NCBI GenBank assembly: GCA_030652035.1
Contig: JAUSBJ010000010.1
Location: 62,001 to 126,000, forward strand
Direction of reading: 5' to 3'
Source: Sulfurimicrobium sp.
GTDB lineage: Bacteria; Pseudomonadota; Gammaproteobacteria; Burkholderiales; Sulfuricellaceae
Length of the DNA: 64,000 nucleotides
Shown here in pieces: positions 1 through 9,900 of the stretch; within the stretch, counting starts at the first letter, position 1; each line of letters starts with the position of its first letter. The position numbers and the translations under genes were made by a program. A model generated the notes under the pieces. The model saw only the letters and a list, made by a program, of their open reading frames with translations, was not told the origin of the DNA and ran no database searches.

Positions 1-233
1 AGATTGGGCGCATCATCCGCCCCGCCAACGAGGTGCTGGCGGCACTGGCCGAAGATATTGACCTGCGCCTGAACGTGACTCCATTTGCCGATACCGTGGC
101 GCGGGCGCAAAGCCTGAACTGGACGCGCGACCCATTCGACCGTCTGATCGTCGCCGAAACGATGGCGGCAGGTGGCGTGCTGCTCACGCGGGACGAGAAA
201 GTCCGTAGCAATGCTCCTTGCGCCATCTGGTAA
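1..233 (+). CDS. PIN-domain protein, 3' end only (VapC-like)
   Basis: The frame is open from the left edge (in-frame codons from base 3) and stops at 231-233, so the true start lies outside the window. The roughly 77 visible residues carry the C-terminal half of a PIN fold: the DPFDRLIVAETM segment, where PIN domains have a conserved acidic residue, and VLLTRDEKVRS, with the final acidic residue. PIN proteins are Mg-dependent RNases, most often toxins of VapBC-type toxin-antitoxin pairs; the N-terminal acidic residues and any antitoxin gene are off-window. The stop is 9 bases before the start of the large NTPase gene, so the two are probably co-transcribed. The PIN call is fairly safe; the toxin role is inference. 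Confidence 0.75.
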   Translation, partial: IGRIIRPANEVLAALAEDIDLRLNVTPFADTVARAQSLNWTRDPFDRLIVAETMAAGGVLLTRDEKVRSNAPCAIW

Positions 234-242
234 GGCCAAGCA

Positions 243-3200
243 GTGACGACATGTCATGCTCCCGACTTCCATATCCCGCGTACCCTGTCGTATGAACAGG
301 ACGATGATCGCACGGTTGCGGCAGCATTCTCGGAATTGGACAGCGAACGGCTGGTGGTGCTGCTGGGCGAACCGAACAGCGGAAAAACCACGGAATTCCA
401 GCATGAGGTGGAGCGCTTGCGGAACGAGGGAAAAGAGGCATTCCTCGCGCATCTGCCCTGGTTGAGAACGACCTCCGGTATTGCGAGCATGCTCGATCCG
501 GCTGAAAAAGCCGGATGGGAGAAGTGCCTCGACGCGGCAATGCCCATCTACTTGTATTGCGACAGCCTGGATGAGGGGCGCTTTGAGGCCGAGGACATTC
601 ATCGTAAGCTGGCTGATGCGATCGAGTGCTTTCCCGGAAAGCAGCGACTGCATGTGCGGATTTCCTGCCGCAGCCGGGACTGGCGCGATAGCGCGGCGAA
701 CCACTTGCAAAACGCTCTTGGCTGGGGTGCGAACCCCGTCACGACCCGCGTCGCGAGACTGCAACCGATAGACGATGAGGCCGTTCGCAACGCGGCCAGG
801 GAATATCTGGGGGATGAACGCGCAGCGGCCTTTTTACGGGAAGTCGAGCGCCAGGGCGTGCTCGCCCTTTGTGCGAATGCTGGCCTGCTTCGGCTGATGC
901 TGCTTCGATTCGACGAGAAAAACGAGGTAGGCAGGAACAAGTCGGATATCTACGAAGACGCGGTCGAGCGGCTTCTCGATGAGTCCAATAAGGCCCACCA
1001 GGAACATGTCGAGTATTCGCGTCCTCAACGCCGTGCGGCAGCGCAAAAGCTTGCACTCGGGGTATTGCTCGGCGGACGCGACGCCATCGTGCCCGGCGCA
1101 GGATCGGAAAATGAACTGGATGGCGGCGAGATGGTCGCCGACATGAAGCTTCTCAAGGAAACCCTGAACACCGGGCTGTTCGTGGACGGGAAGCGGTTTT
1201 TCCATCGCAGCTTCGCGGAATATCTTGCGGCACAAGTGCTGGCAGAGCAAATCGAGAATCATGGCGCATGGCGGCGGATCAGACCGCTCTTGGTCACGGC
1301 CCACGGCATCCCCACGCCCTTGCGCGGACTTGCCGGGTGGCTCTCCCAGTGCTCGCGCATTGCGTTTGAGGAGCTGTTCCGGGTCGATCCCCTGGTATTG
1401 CTGGAAGGCGATGCCAGCGCCTTGAGCCCGGTCCAGCAGCGCAAAGTGGCTCTCGAATTGGCTGAGCGTTTTTCGGGGCGGGATTTCCAGAACGAGATTC
1501 GCGAGTTTCCCCTGTTCGGCCAATCCCTGGACAGGGATGTCCTGCTCGATCTACTGTCGCCCGTGTGGAGTTTCGCGGTCCGGTCGATGGCGATGGAATG
1601 GATCGAATTAGCCCGCCGGGCGGACTGCTTTGACGAGTTGCTGGCATTGGCCATGGATGCAGCGGAAATCCCGGCTCTTCGCCATGCGGCGGCAAGAACC
1701 ATTGCCCAATTTGGCGATGCCAGCCAGAAGGACATGCTCAAGAAACTGTTGACGCTGCTGGAGGCGGGCGATCCGGAAGACGAATTGACGGGTATCGTGC
1801 TCGGCAGCATGATTCCAGAACGCATCACCATTGAGGAAGCGCTCTCGGCATTACACTTCCCGCGCGCGGAAAACTTGATTTGGCGCTATCGATGGTTTTG
1901 GACCCGCGAATTTGAACAGAGAATAGCCGACAAGGCGTTGCCGCCAGTGCTGGATTGCCTGGCGGACCTGGTTTCCGAGAAAAACGATGACCGCTATTCC
2001 CATCGCGAATTCAGCGAGCTTTACCTTCGACTTCTCGGTCGGCATCTCGCCAGCGGCGAGGAGCTCGATATGCAGCGCCTCTATCGATGGTTCCAGCGTT
2101 CTCGGGAAGTATCCCGGGAGCTACGCCGGGACGATCCGGGGATAGCAGCGATTCGCCAATGGATTGAACAGCGCAGCACCGCCCGGCGTGGACTGGTGGC
2201 CATGGCTGTCGAGGCCTATGAGAAGGAATCCAGAGAGCAATTCTCAGCCTTTGGCGATCTGCCTTTTGATCTGGATGAATTCGCGACCGGGGATGTCGAG
2301 TGGCTGCTGGCGGATTGCCGGGGATGCGAGTCTGAACGGGCCAGGCTGGCGTATTTCGCTACTGCATTTTGGGTCTGGCGCTGGAACGATTTTCGTCCCT
2401 TGGTGCGGTTCGACGGGTTCGAGTCCATTGCCGCTGCCAGTCCGGCTTGTGCCGAGCACTGGCGGTGTGAACTGGAGCCGGTCGAATATCTGGATCATTG
2501 GCAACATACTGACCGTGTGGAGAGCGCCGCGCGAAAAAGCGCGGATGCAGAACTTCAGCGCAAGAATCGCGATGCGCTTCTGGCCGGACTGGACAAGATT
2601 CGCGGCGATGCCGGAAACTATCTGTCGCATTGCGTGGAAATCATCTGGCCTTCCCTTGATAGGCAAAACGACGAAGAGCCCGTGCTTCGGGCAATCGAGG
2701 AGAGATACGATAGCCCCGAGATCACCGCTGCCGTGGCGGATGGATTGCTGCGTGCCTGGGGCGCGCCGCATGTGGCATCCATCGAGGAAATTCTGCCGCA
2801 AGGCAATCAGGTCGATATTCCCTACTCTCTGATCAAGGCTGATCTCGGGATGCGTCTTGCCTTGGCGCGCGGGATGCTGGACTGGAAAGGCACCGTGCCC
2901 GAGCAGCGCCGCGCCGCCCTTGTCGCAGCGCTGATGGTCTGGGGCGGATTACCCGATTGGTTCGAGCCGTTGTACCGGACCGCTCCGGTGGAAATCGAGG
3001 GACTCCTGTGCCGGGTGCTATCCGTCGAATCGGAGCGCTTGCAGGCCCATCCGCGTTTTGCCTCGCAATTGACGCGATTCGAGCCGTTGCGCAACGAGTT
3101 TGCCGCGTTGGCGGGCAGGTTCGTGCAAATGGAAGGCTGGCCCGATCATCCCCAGGTGTTTTCAGCCTTGCTGGATGCCGCTGTTTGGGATGCTTCCCCA

Positions 3201-4331
3201 TTATGGCCGGCACGCCTCGAAACAGCCGCGCTTGAGTGCCTTGCCCAACTCGGCCCGGTGGCGGTGGCGGATCAGCGCGTGTTGGAATTCATCGTTGCTT
3301 GGTGGCGCATGGACAGGGATGGCGCGTGGGAATTTGCCAGAAAAAATCTGTTTCCCACCATGCGCAGCCAGAGGCAAAAGGAGTGGTTCCGGACCTTGTT
3401 TCTTTTCTTGCCGGGAGGGCGGTTTCAAGACAGTTGGTCCGGTATTCCTTTCGAGGCCCTGGCGCAAATCTACCCGCTTGCCGCAAGAGTTGTTACTCCA
3501 ACTCGACCGGATTTGGATGGGGTGGTAAGCCGTGAAGGGCGTCTTTACTATTTGCAAGATAGCCTCAAGCGCCAGTTGGCGGCAGGCGATGCCGAGATGG
3601 CCGAGCCCTGGTTCATGAAATGGGCCGCCGATCCAAAGCTCAAGCATGACCACGACTGGCTGCATGACGTGCTCGCGGGGATTGCCCGGCATAAAGCTGA
3701 GCGTTCCTGGCATCCCGTTACTTCCCGCCAGATGATGTCCGCCATCTTCGAAAGCGGCTACCTGATTCGTTCGCAGCGTGACCTGTTCGAGTTGGCATGC
3801 GACATGGCGGGAAACCGGCTGCGCGAGGACTTGCGGTCCGACTTCTCTCCTTTGACGCTGTTGTGGCAAGGAACCAAGACAGCCGGGAGGAAGGCGCTGG
3901 GCGAGCATGCGTTGCAAACCCTGATCTATAACCAGTTGTTGCTGCTATTCAAGGGGTACCGCTTGATCGGGGCGCGCGAACCGGAGGTGTTTGACGCCAA
4001 GAAACCCGACTTCCGCTTGAGCGTGGCGCTGGATGACGGCACAGCCATCCATCTTCCGGTGGAGATCAAGAAAGACGACAACACGGAGGTTTGGCATGCC
4101 GCCGAGCTGCAACTGGTAAAAAAATACATGCGCGCTGATGCCTCCCGTTTCGGGCTGCTGATCGTGGGCTGGTTTTGCTCTAGCAAGCGCCATGGCAGCG
4201 TAAACTACAGCAGCCCAGCGGAATTGGAGCAGGGCTTGCAGGCTGAAATCGACGACTATCTCGCGAGCGAAGGGGGCGACATGAAAATTGGCGTGATTGT
4301 TTTGGATTGCCGCGTGACGGACGAAGAATAA
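243..4331 (+). CDS. NACHT/STAND-type NTPase with C-terminal PD-(D/E)XK nuclease-like domain
   Basis: A 1362-residue protein with GTG start. Residues 42-49 (GEPNSGKT) are a Walker A loop; residues 103-111 (YLYCDSLDE) form a Walker B of the NACHT style, close to the classical DGLDE form; SCRSRDWR at 141-148 resembles the arginine-bearing sensor strand that follows in this class. A helical middle, with HEAT-like segments around residues 465-540, would be the sensing region. Near the C terminus, P1255-D1256 followed 18 residues later by E1274-I-K1276 matches the PD-x(n)-ExK signature of restriction-endonuclease-like nucleases. STAND NTPases of this layout often act in antiphage defence, sensing an infection and triggering an effector; here the effector would be DNA cleavage. 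I do not recognise a named family: known Avs proteins usually carry the nuclease at the N terminus. It follows a PIN-domain gene by 9 bases. Domain calls are good; the defence role is inference. Confidence 0.7.
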   Translation: MTTCHAPDFHIPRTLSYEQDDDRTVAAAFSELDSERLVVLLGEPNSGKTTEFQHEVERLRNEGKEAFLAHLPWLRTTSGIASMLDPAEKAGWEKCLDAAMPIYLYCDSLDEGRFEAEDIHRKLADAIECFPGKQRLHVRISCRSRDWRDSAANHLQNALGWGANPVTTRVARLQPIDDEAVRNAAREYLGDERAAAFLREVERQGVLALCANAGLLRLMLLRFDEKNEVGRNKSDIYEDAVERLLDESNKAHQEHVEYSRPQRRAAAQKLALGVLLGGRDAIVPGAGSENELDGGEMVADMKLLKETLNTGLFVDGKRFFHRSFAEYLAAQVLAEQIENHGAWRRIRPLLVTAHGIPTPLRGLAGWLSQCSRIAFEELFRVDPLVLLEGDASALSPVQQRKVALELAERFSGRDFQNEIREFPLFGQSLDRDVLLDLLSPVWSFAVRSMAMEWIELARRADCFDELLALAMDAAEIPALRHAAARTIAQFGDASQKDMLKKLLTLLEAGDPEDELTGIVLGSMIPERITIEEALSALHFPRAENLIWRYRWFWTREFEQRIADKALPPVLDCLADLVSEKNDDRYSHREFSELYLRLLGRHLASGEELDMQRLYRWFQRSREVSRELRRDDPGIAAIRQWIEQRSTARRGLVAMAVEAYEKESREQFSAFGDLPFDLDEFATGDVEWLLADCRGCESERARLAYFATAFWVWRWNDFRPLVRFDGFESIAAASPACAEHWRCELEPVEYLDHWQHTDRVESAARKSADAELQRKNRDALLAGLDKIRGDAGNYLSHCVEIIWPSLDRQNDEEPVLRAIEERYDSPEITAAVADGLLRAWGAPHVASIEEILPQGNQVDIPYSLIKADLGMRLALARGMLDWKGTVPEQRRAALVAALMVWGGLPDWFEPLYRTAPVEIEGLLCRVLSVESERLQAHPRFASQLTRFEPLRNEFAALAGRFVQMEGWPDHPQVFSALLDAAVWDASPLWPARLETAALECLAQLGPVAVADQRVLEFIVAWWRMDRDGAWEFARKNLFPTMRSQRQKEWFRTLFLFLPGGRFQDSWSGIPFEALAQIYPLAARVVTPTRPDLDGVVSREGRLYYLQDSLKRQLAAGDAEMAEPWFMKWAADPKLKHDHDWLHDVLAGIARHKAERSWHPVTSRQMMSAIFESGYLIRSQRDLFELACDMAGNRLREDLRSDFSPLTLLWQGTKTAGRKALGEHALQTLIYNQLLLLFKGYRLIGAREPEVFDAKKPDFRLSVALDDGTAIHLPVEIKKDDNTEVWHAAELQLVKKYMRADASRFGLLIVGWFCSSKRHGSVNYSSPAELEQGLQAEIDDYLASEGGDMKIGVIVLDCRVTDEE

Positions 4332-4457
4332 TCGCGACTATCCGCTGGAATGACTTAATGATCGACACTTCTTTCGTATTCCCCGAAGTCTTCCAAACCT
4401 TATCTCCGCGCAAGAAGATAGCGTGGGTGAATGGCAGCGCATGCCGGTCTAATTCAC

Positions 4458-4492
4458 TATAATGCCAGCTTGCCGTCAATTTAAGGATAGTC
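4458..4492 (+). promoter_or_regulatory. Probable promoter and RBS of uppP
   Basis: A perfect TATAAT (4458-4463) lies 29 bases before the GTG start of uppP, and AAGGA at 4483-4487 is well placed as the ribosome binding site. No good -35 hexamer is visible at the right distance, so the call rests on the -10 box. The spacer 4332-4492 otherwise shows nothing recognisable. Confidence 0.45.
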
Positions 4493-5320
4493 GTGGATTT
4501 GACCTTGCTGCTAAAAGCGCTCATTCTGGGCGTGGTCGAGGGCCTGACCGAATTTCTGCCGATTTCCAGCACCGGGCATCTGATCCTGGTTGGCGATTTG
4601 CTCGATTTCAACGACGACAAGGGCAAGCTTTTCGAGATCGTGATCCAGTCCGGCGCGATCCTGGCGGTGTGCTGGGAGTACCGGGCGCGCTTGTGGGGTG
4701 TGGCTCAGGGCTTGGGAAATAACGAGCCGGCGGCACGCCGTTTCGTCTCCAATCTCCTGGTGGCTTTCCTGCCCGCTGCCGTGCTGGGCTTGCTGTTTGC
4801 CAAGTCGATCAAGGCGCATCTCTTTCATCCGGTGCCGGTGGCGCTGGCATTCATTGTCGGTGGCGTGCTGATCCTGTGGGCGGAGCGCAGGCAGCATACG
4901 ATCCGTATACAGGAAGTGGATGAGATGGATTGGCGCGATGCCTTGAAAATCGGCCTGGCACAGGCGCTGGCATTGATTCCGGGCACTTCTCGCTCGGGTG
5001 CGACGATTATCGGCGGGCTGTTTTTTGGCCTGTCGCGTCGCGCTGCCACCGAGTTTTCCTTCTTTCTCGCCATCCCCACCCTGATGGCCGCGACGCTATA
5101 CGATCTCTACAAGCACCGTGATCTGTTGCAGGCAGATGATCTGGGCATGTTCGCGGTGGGATTCGTGGCTTCCTTCGTCAGCGCCTTTGTGGCGGTGAAG
5201 GGCTTGCTGCGCTTTATTTCCCATCATGATTTCACGATCTTTGCCTGGTATCGCATTGTGTTCGGGGTGGTGGTGCTGGTCACGGCCTATACCGGGATGG
5301 TGAACTGGACTTCCGCGTAG
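4493..5320 (+). CDS. uppP: Undecaprenyl-diphosphatase UppP (BacA)
   Basis: An inner-membrane enzyme that dephosphorylates undecaprenyl pyrophosphate, recycling the lipid carrier for peptidoglycan and other envelope polymers; high dosage gives bacitracin resistance. The 275-residue length is normal. Both family signatures are present: [14 protein letters not shown] at residues 16-29 and PGTSRSG at 163-169 with the catalytic-region Arg167. Several hydrophobic membrane segments follow. The GTG start at 4493 is chosen because AAGGATAG sits just upstream and translation begins right at the conserved first helix. It stands alone, convergent with the ClC gene downstream. Confidence 0.95.
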   Translation: MDLTLLLKALILGVVEGLTEFLPISSTGHLILVGDLLDFNDDKGKLFEIVIQSGAILAVCWEYRARLWGVAQGLGNNEPAARRFVSNLLVAFLPAAVLGLLFAKSIKAHLFHPVPVALAFIVGGVLILWAERRQHTIRIQEVDEMDWRDALKIGLAQALALIPGTSRSGATIIGGLFFGLSRRAATEFSFFLAIPTLMAATLYDLYKHRDLLQADDLGMFAVGFVASFVSAFVAVKGLLRFISHHDFTIFAWYRIVFGVVVLVTAYTGMVNWTSA

Positions 5321-5332
5321 CCGGAAGCGTGC

Positions 5333-6703
5333 TCAATTTCTCGTTGATCCGGGTTCAGGTTCCGGCGCAGGATTATTCTTTTGCGTACTGTTTTCCAGGC
5401 GTTGCAGGAAGCCTTGCGCCAGGGCCTGGTACAAGGGTTTGGGGCAAACAATTTTCGAGACAGTGAAGGCAATGAACGAAGTGGCCATGAGAGGAAGCAC
5501 GATGTCATGGTTCTCAGTCATCTCCATTACGATGACGAACGCAGTGATTGGCGCCTGGACCACGCCGGAGAAATAGGCGACCATGCCGAGAACGATCACT
5601 GCCCCGGCGGGAACGTAGGGTATCAGCGGCGCCAGATTGGCTCCCAATCCGGCGCCCGTGGCGAGAGAGGGTGCGAATACGCCGCCAGGGATGCCGCTTA
5701 GATAGGACACGAAGGTCGCGGCCATTTTTAGAATGCCGAAGCTTTCCGGCAGGGGCTGCTTTCCTTCCAGCAGCTGGTTTACTTCGTGATAACCCGTTCC
5801 ATAAATGGTGCCGCCGGAAGCGAGTCCTACCAGTGCCAGGACAAAGCCGCATAGGGCTACAAAGCGGACGGGATGTTTTTGCTTGAAAGCCTGGAGCTTT
5901 CCTGGAAGATTCTCGCTGGACATGATCAGCATGCGGCTGAATCCGCCCCCCAGCAAACCGCCGGCTATCCCGCATATGACGACCGCGCTCCATTGCCAGT
6001 TCAGGCCGATATCGGCAGAGGTGTGGCCGAAATAGGTGTAGTTTCCCAGTAGGGCTTGCGCCGTGACACCGGCCAGAACGACCGAGATCAGGATCGTTCC
6101 GCTGGTCCGGTGTTCAAAGGAACGGCTCATTTCCTCGATTGCAAATACAATACCTGCCAGGGGGGTATTGAATGCCGCGGCCACTCCGGCCGCTCCGCCT
6201 GCAAGCACGAGGCCTTTCTCAAGATCGTGGCGCGGAAAGTGCGCCAACTTGCCTAGCGAGTGCATGATTGATGCACCGATTTGCACCGTTGGGCCTTCGC
6301 GGCCTATGGATGCGCCAGAGAAAAGGCCGAGCAAGGTGAGTAATATTTTCCCGAAAGCGATGCGCAATGAAAGCAACTGGTCTCGCGCGGAATGGCTCGG
6401 CAGGCTCAGTGCCGCAATGGTCTGCGGGATTCCGCTACCCTGGGATCCGGGAAAATAGCGCTTGGTCAGGATGGCGACTAGTACAAGTCCCAGTGGTGTG
6501 ATTATGAGCGGAAGGTAGGCCGATTCGGCGACGAGCAGGCCAAATGCTTTGTTGGCATATTCGCTGGCTATCGCGAACAGCGATGCAGATATTCCAACCA
6601 CGATTGCGCCAGCCCAGAAAACCAGATTGCGTTTCCAAAATATGAGCTTGCGCTTCCAGTCCTGATTTGAACCTGGCATCATTTTAGAAATCAATTTCAA
6701 CAC
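5333..6703 (-). CDS. ClC-family chloride channel / antiporter
   Basis: A polytopic membrane protein of 456 residues that moves chloride, possibly in exchange for protons. The three selectivity-filter signatures of the ClC family are visible: GSGIPQ (89-94), GREGP (134-138) with the gating glutamate E136, and GIPGGVFAP in the C-terminal half. There is no C-terminal CBS pair, as usual for short bacterial members. The listed start is a GTG; an in-frame ATG 21 bases later (6682) is possible and neither has a convincing Shine-Dalgarno, so the exact N terminus is open. The 247-base spacer upstream holds one inverted repeat and no gene I can support. Confidence 0.93.
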   Translation of the reverse strand: MLKLISKMMPGSNQDWKRKLIFWKRNLVFWAGAIVVGISASLFAIASEYANKAFGLLVAESAYLPLIITPLGLVLVAILTKRYFPGSQGSGIPQTIAALSLPSHSARDQLLSLRIAFGKILLTLLGLFSGASIGREGPTVQIGASIMHSLGKLAHFPRHDLEKGLVLAGGAAGVAAAFNTPLAGIVFAIEEMSRSFEHRTSGTILISVVLAGVTAQALLGNYTYFGHTSADIGLNWQWSAVVICGIAGGLLGGGFSRMLIMSSENLPGKLQAFKQKHPVRFVALCGFVLALVGLASGGTIYGTGYHEVNQLLEGKQPLPESFGILKMAATFVSYLSGIPGGVFAPSLATGAGLGANLAPLIPYVPAGAVIVLGMVAYFSGVVQAPITAFVIVMEMTENHDIVLPLMATSFIAFTVSKIVCPKPLYQALAQGFLQRLENSTQKNNPAPEPEPGSTRN

Positions 6704-6903
6704 TTTTTCTAAATTAAGGATTCACCTGCTTGGCGATGTCGCTAAGAACCAAAGTGCATCGTTAGTGTAGTGAATGAAGGCGTTGGATCGAGCGGTTTTC
6801 TGCGGGATTGCTCTTCCATTAGTAAACCCCTGAGATGGAGTATAAGCCTTCCGTGTCGTTACACCTTTGTATCTTTTTCTAAAACCGCCGCACACTCCAC
6901 CTG

Positions 6904-6926
6904 TTTAACCGTTGTTTCAGGTTAAA
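6904..6926. repeat. 7-bp inverted repeat in the pilL/clc spacer
   Basis: TTTAACC (6904-6910) and GGTTAAA (6920-6926) form a perfect inverted repeat around nine bases. It lies downstream of pilL and about 200 bases upstream of the ClC gene. It could be an operator or a weak hairpin at the end of the pil transcript; there is no U-run on the pilL side that would make it a classic terminator. Confidence 0.3.
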
Positions 6927-6950
6927 AAGAGGGTGCTGCGCTATGGGTTT

Positions 6951-9900
6951 TTAGTGCAGGCTATCTTTTTTGATGAAGTCTGCAATATGCCCCAGCAGTT
7001 CTTCCTCCTGATACGGCTTGCCCAGGTACACGTTGACGCCCAATTCCTGCGCATAGTTGCGGTGTTTTTCCGCCGTGCGTGAGGTGATCATGATGATCGG
7101 AATATGGGAGGTCTTGGCATTGCCGCGTACATTTTTGGTGAGTTCGAAGCCATCCATGCGCGGCATTTCGATATCCACCAGCATCACCTGAGGGGTGACA
7201 TCTTCCAGAGTTTGGAGCGCGTCCACGCCGTCCTTGGCGGTGACAACCTGGTACCCTTCGCGTGTGAGCAGCTTGCTGGTGATCTTGCGTACGGTGAGCG
7301 AATCGTCCACGATCATGACAACAGGCGCAGCATCGGCGAGTTGTTCGACGAGTGGTGCGGCAGACTTTTGCGCTGCCAGCGCCGGAATGTCGTGGCGCTG
7401 GGCCAATTGTACCGGGTTCAGAATCAGTACCACCTTGCCGTTGCCTAGTACCGTAGCGCCGGCTATGCCCGGTATGCGGGCCAACTGAGGGCCAATATTC
7501 TTGACCACGATTTCACGGTTGCCAATCAGTTCGTCCACATGGATGGCCACCCGCTGTGCGCCGCTATGGAGCAGCATGATCAGGGAGTAGCGCTGGATGG
7601 CAGGAGTGGATTCCTGGTCATCCAGTAGGCGCGGGAAATAATGTAGCGGGTAGTGATTTCCCTGCCACAGGATTTCCTGCCTCTGGTAAGCGTCGGCCAG
7701 CGCATCCGTTTTCAGTTCCTGCACCTGATCCACCATGGTCGATGGTAGCGCATAGATCGTGGTCCCGCTACGCACCAGCACCGCCTGGGTGACCGCCAGG
7801 GTCAAAGGCAGATAAATGCTGAACGTTGTGCCTTTGCCTGCTTCCGTAGCAGCCTCAATGCGGCCGCCCAGAGATACGATTTCATTACGCACGACATCCA
7901 TGCCGATACCGCGTCCGGAAACCTGGGTGACTTCTGCGGCAGTGGAGAACCCCTGTGCAAAAATAAGTTCCATCAGCTGGGCTGGCGTTGCATCGGTGTC
8001 CTCAGCCAGCAGGCCCTGTTCTACCGCCTTGGCGCGAATTCTGTCCAGGTCGATGCCGCGTCCATCGTCGCTCAGTGTAATGAGGATTTCGTTGCCTTCC
8101 TGACGTGCCTGAAGCACGATGGCGCCGGTTTCCACCTTGCCTGTGGCGAGGCGCTTGTCCTGGCTTTCCAGCCCATGGTCGATGGCATTGCGCAACAGAT
8201 GTTCGAATGGCGCTGTCATTTTCTCCAGCACGCTACGGTCCAACTCCACCTGTTCACCGATAATGTCCAGAGTGGCTCGCTTGCCCAGCTCTTTCGAAGT
8301 CTGGCGCACGATGCGGTAGAGGCGCTCCGAGACGCTGCCAAGAGGCACCATGCGGGCGCGCAGCAGTTCCTGCTGCAATTCCTTGGTCATGCGCGACTGG
8401 GCCAGCAGGGCGGCATCGGTTTCATCCAGGTTCTTGAGCAGGTTGTGCTGTACGCTGGCCACGTCGTTGACGCTTTCGGCCATCATGCGCGTGACTTCCT
8501 GCAAGCGGGTGAAACGGTCGAATTCGAGCGGGTCGAAGTCAGCGTTGCTTTCCTTGGCATGGGAAAGCTGTGATTGCATCTGGCTTTCAGCCTGAATCTC
8601 GATTTCGCGCAACTGATGGCGCAGGCGGTTGATACTTTCTGTCAGATCGTTCAGGGAGCGTTTGAAGCCCTGCATTTCCCCCTCGATACGGGAGCGCGCA
8701 ATACTGACTTCACCGGCCTCGTTCACCAGCCGGTCAACCACATCCGCGCGTACCCGCAGCATGGCTTTGGCCACGGTTTCGGGCTCGGCTGCCAGCGCCG
8801 CCATGGTCGCAGTTCTTGTGGCGGGCGTAATGCCGGTGTCGGGAAGCGGTGCAAGAAAAGCTTCAAGTGGCGTGCCATGGCGCAGATGATTCAGAACGTC
8901 GCCCATGCGGTCGAATTCGTTTTCCAGCGTATCGAAAAGATCAGGCGGCAGATGGCCGGATTCAACGGCGGCGATGACCTGAGCTTCCATGTTGTGGGTC
9001 AGTTCACCCAAACGCATGGCGCCCGCCATGCGGGAACTGCCCTTGATGGTATGCAGTGCACGCTGCAGATTGTTCGATGCCTGGTTATCCGCGGTATTGG
9101 CGCGCCACGCACGAAGTTCTGTGCCAACGAGCGGAAACAGGTCATCGGCTTCTTCAAGAAAGATGGGTAGCAGATCGGCATCAATGTCGTCGCGGATGGC
9201 ACGTCGTTCCGGCCCAGCTGTTGCCCTTTCCTGGGCGGGTTCCTGCCGTACGGTAGCCGCACTATATGGCGCGATTTCCTGTGCCGGTGCGGGTTCCACC
9301 ACCGGTTCTTCCATGGCGACCGGCGGTGGGGGGGTCCGCGCAGCCTGGGCTTTTTTCAGCATCGCCTGCAGAGAGCGAATCAGTTGTTTTGCCGGTTTTG
9401 GCTCCTTGTTGCCGCGAATGGCATCAATCATTTTGTGCAGCGCGGCAATGGTGTCACCCATGACCTTAACCTGCTTGTCCGTCACTGGCTCGGGATGCTG
9501 CAGCAGTTCAAGGAGCCACAATTCCAGCGGATAGCCCAGGTCGGCTATGACGGGGAAGCCCACAGTACGGGAAATTCCGCACAAGGTGTGCGCAGCGCGC
9601 ATGAAGTCATGCTGCACGGGGACTTCGGGTTGTCGGCTGAGAGAGTCTAAATGGCTTTGCAGGGTAGCGAGGTGCTGCCCAGATTCATTCATGAATATAT
9701 TATAAAGTGCGAGTGGCAGGCTGACTGAACCGATGGAAACGTCACTTGCTTCTACTTCGGTCTCCGCTTCAGGGCTAGGCGGTATTTCAGGCGTTGTCGA
9801 CTCTGGAACCTCGGTCGCAGGTTCCGGCTCCTCCTCGGAGATGGTCTCCCCAGGCAAGTTTTCCTCGTTTGCTGCTTCCAATGAACCCGCGTTGTCTTGC

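Noticed and set aside
5310-5327. Terminator between uppP and the ClC gene (CTTCCG/CGGAAG)
   Set aside because: The stem is only six pairs and there is no T-run on either side, so it was not listed as a terminator.
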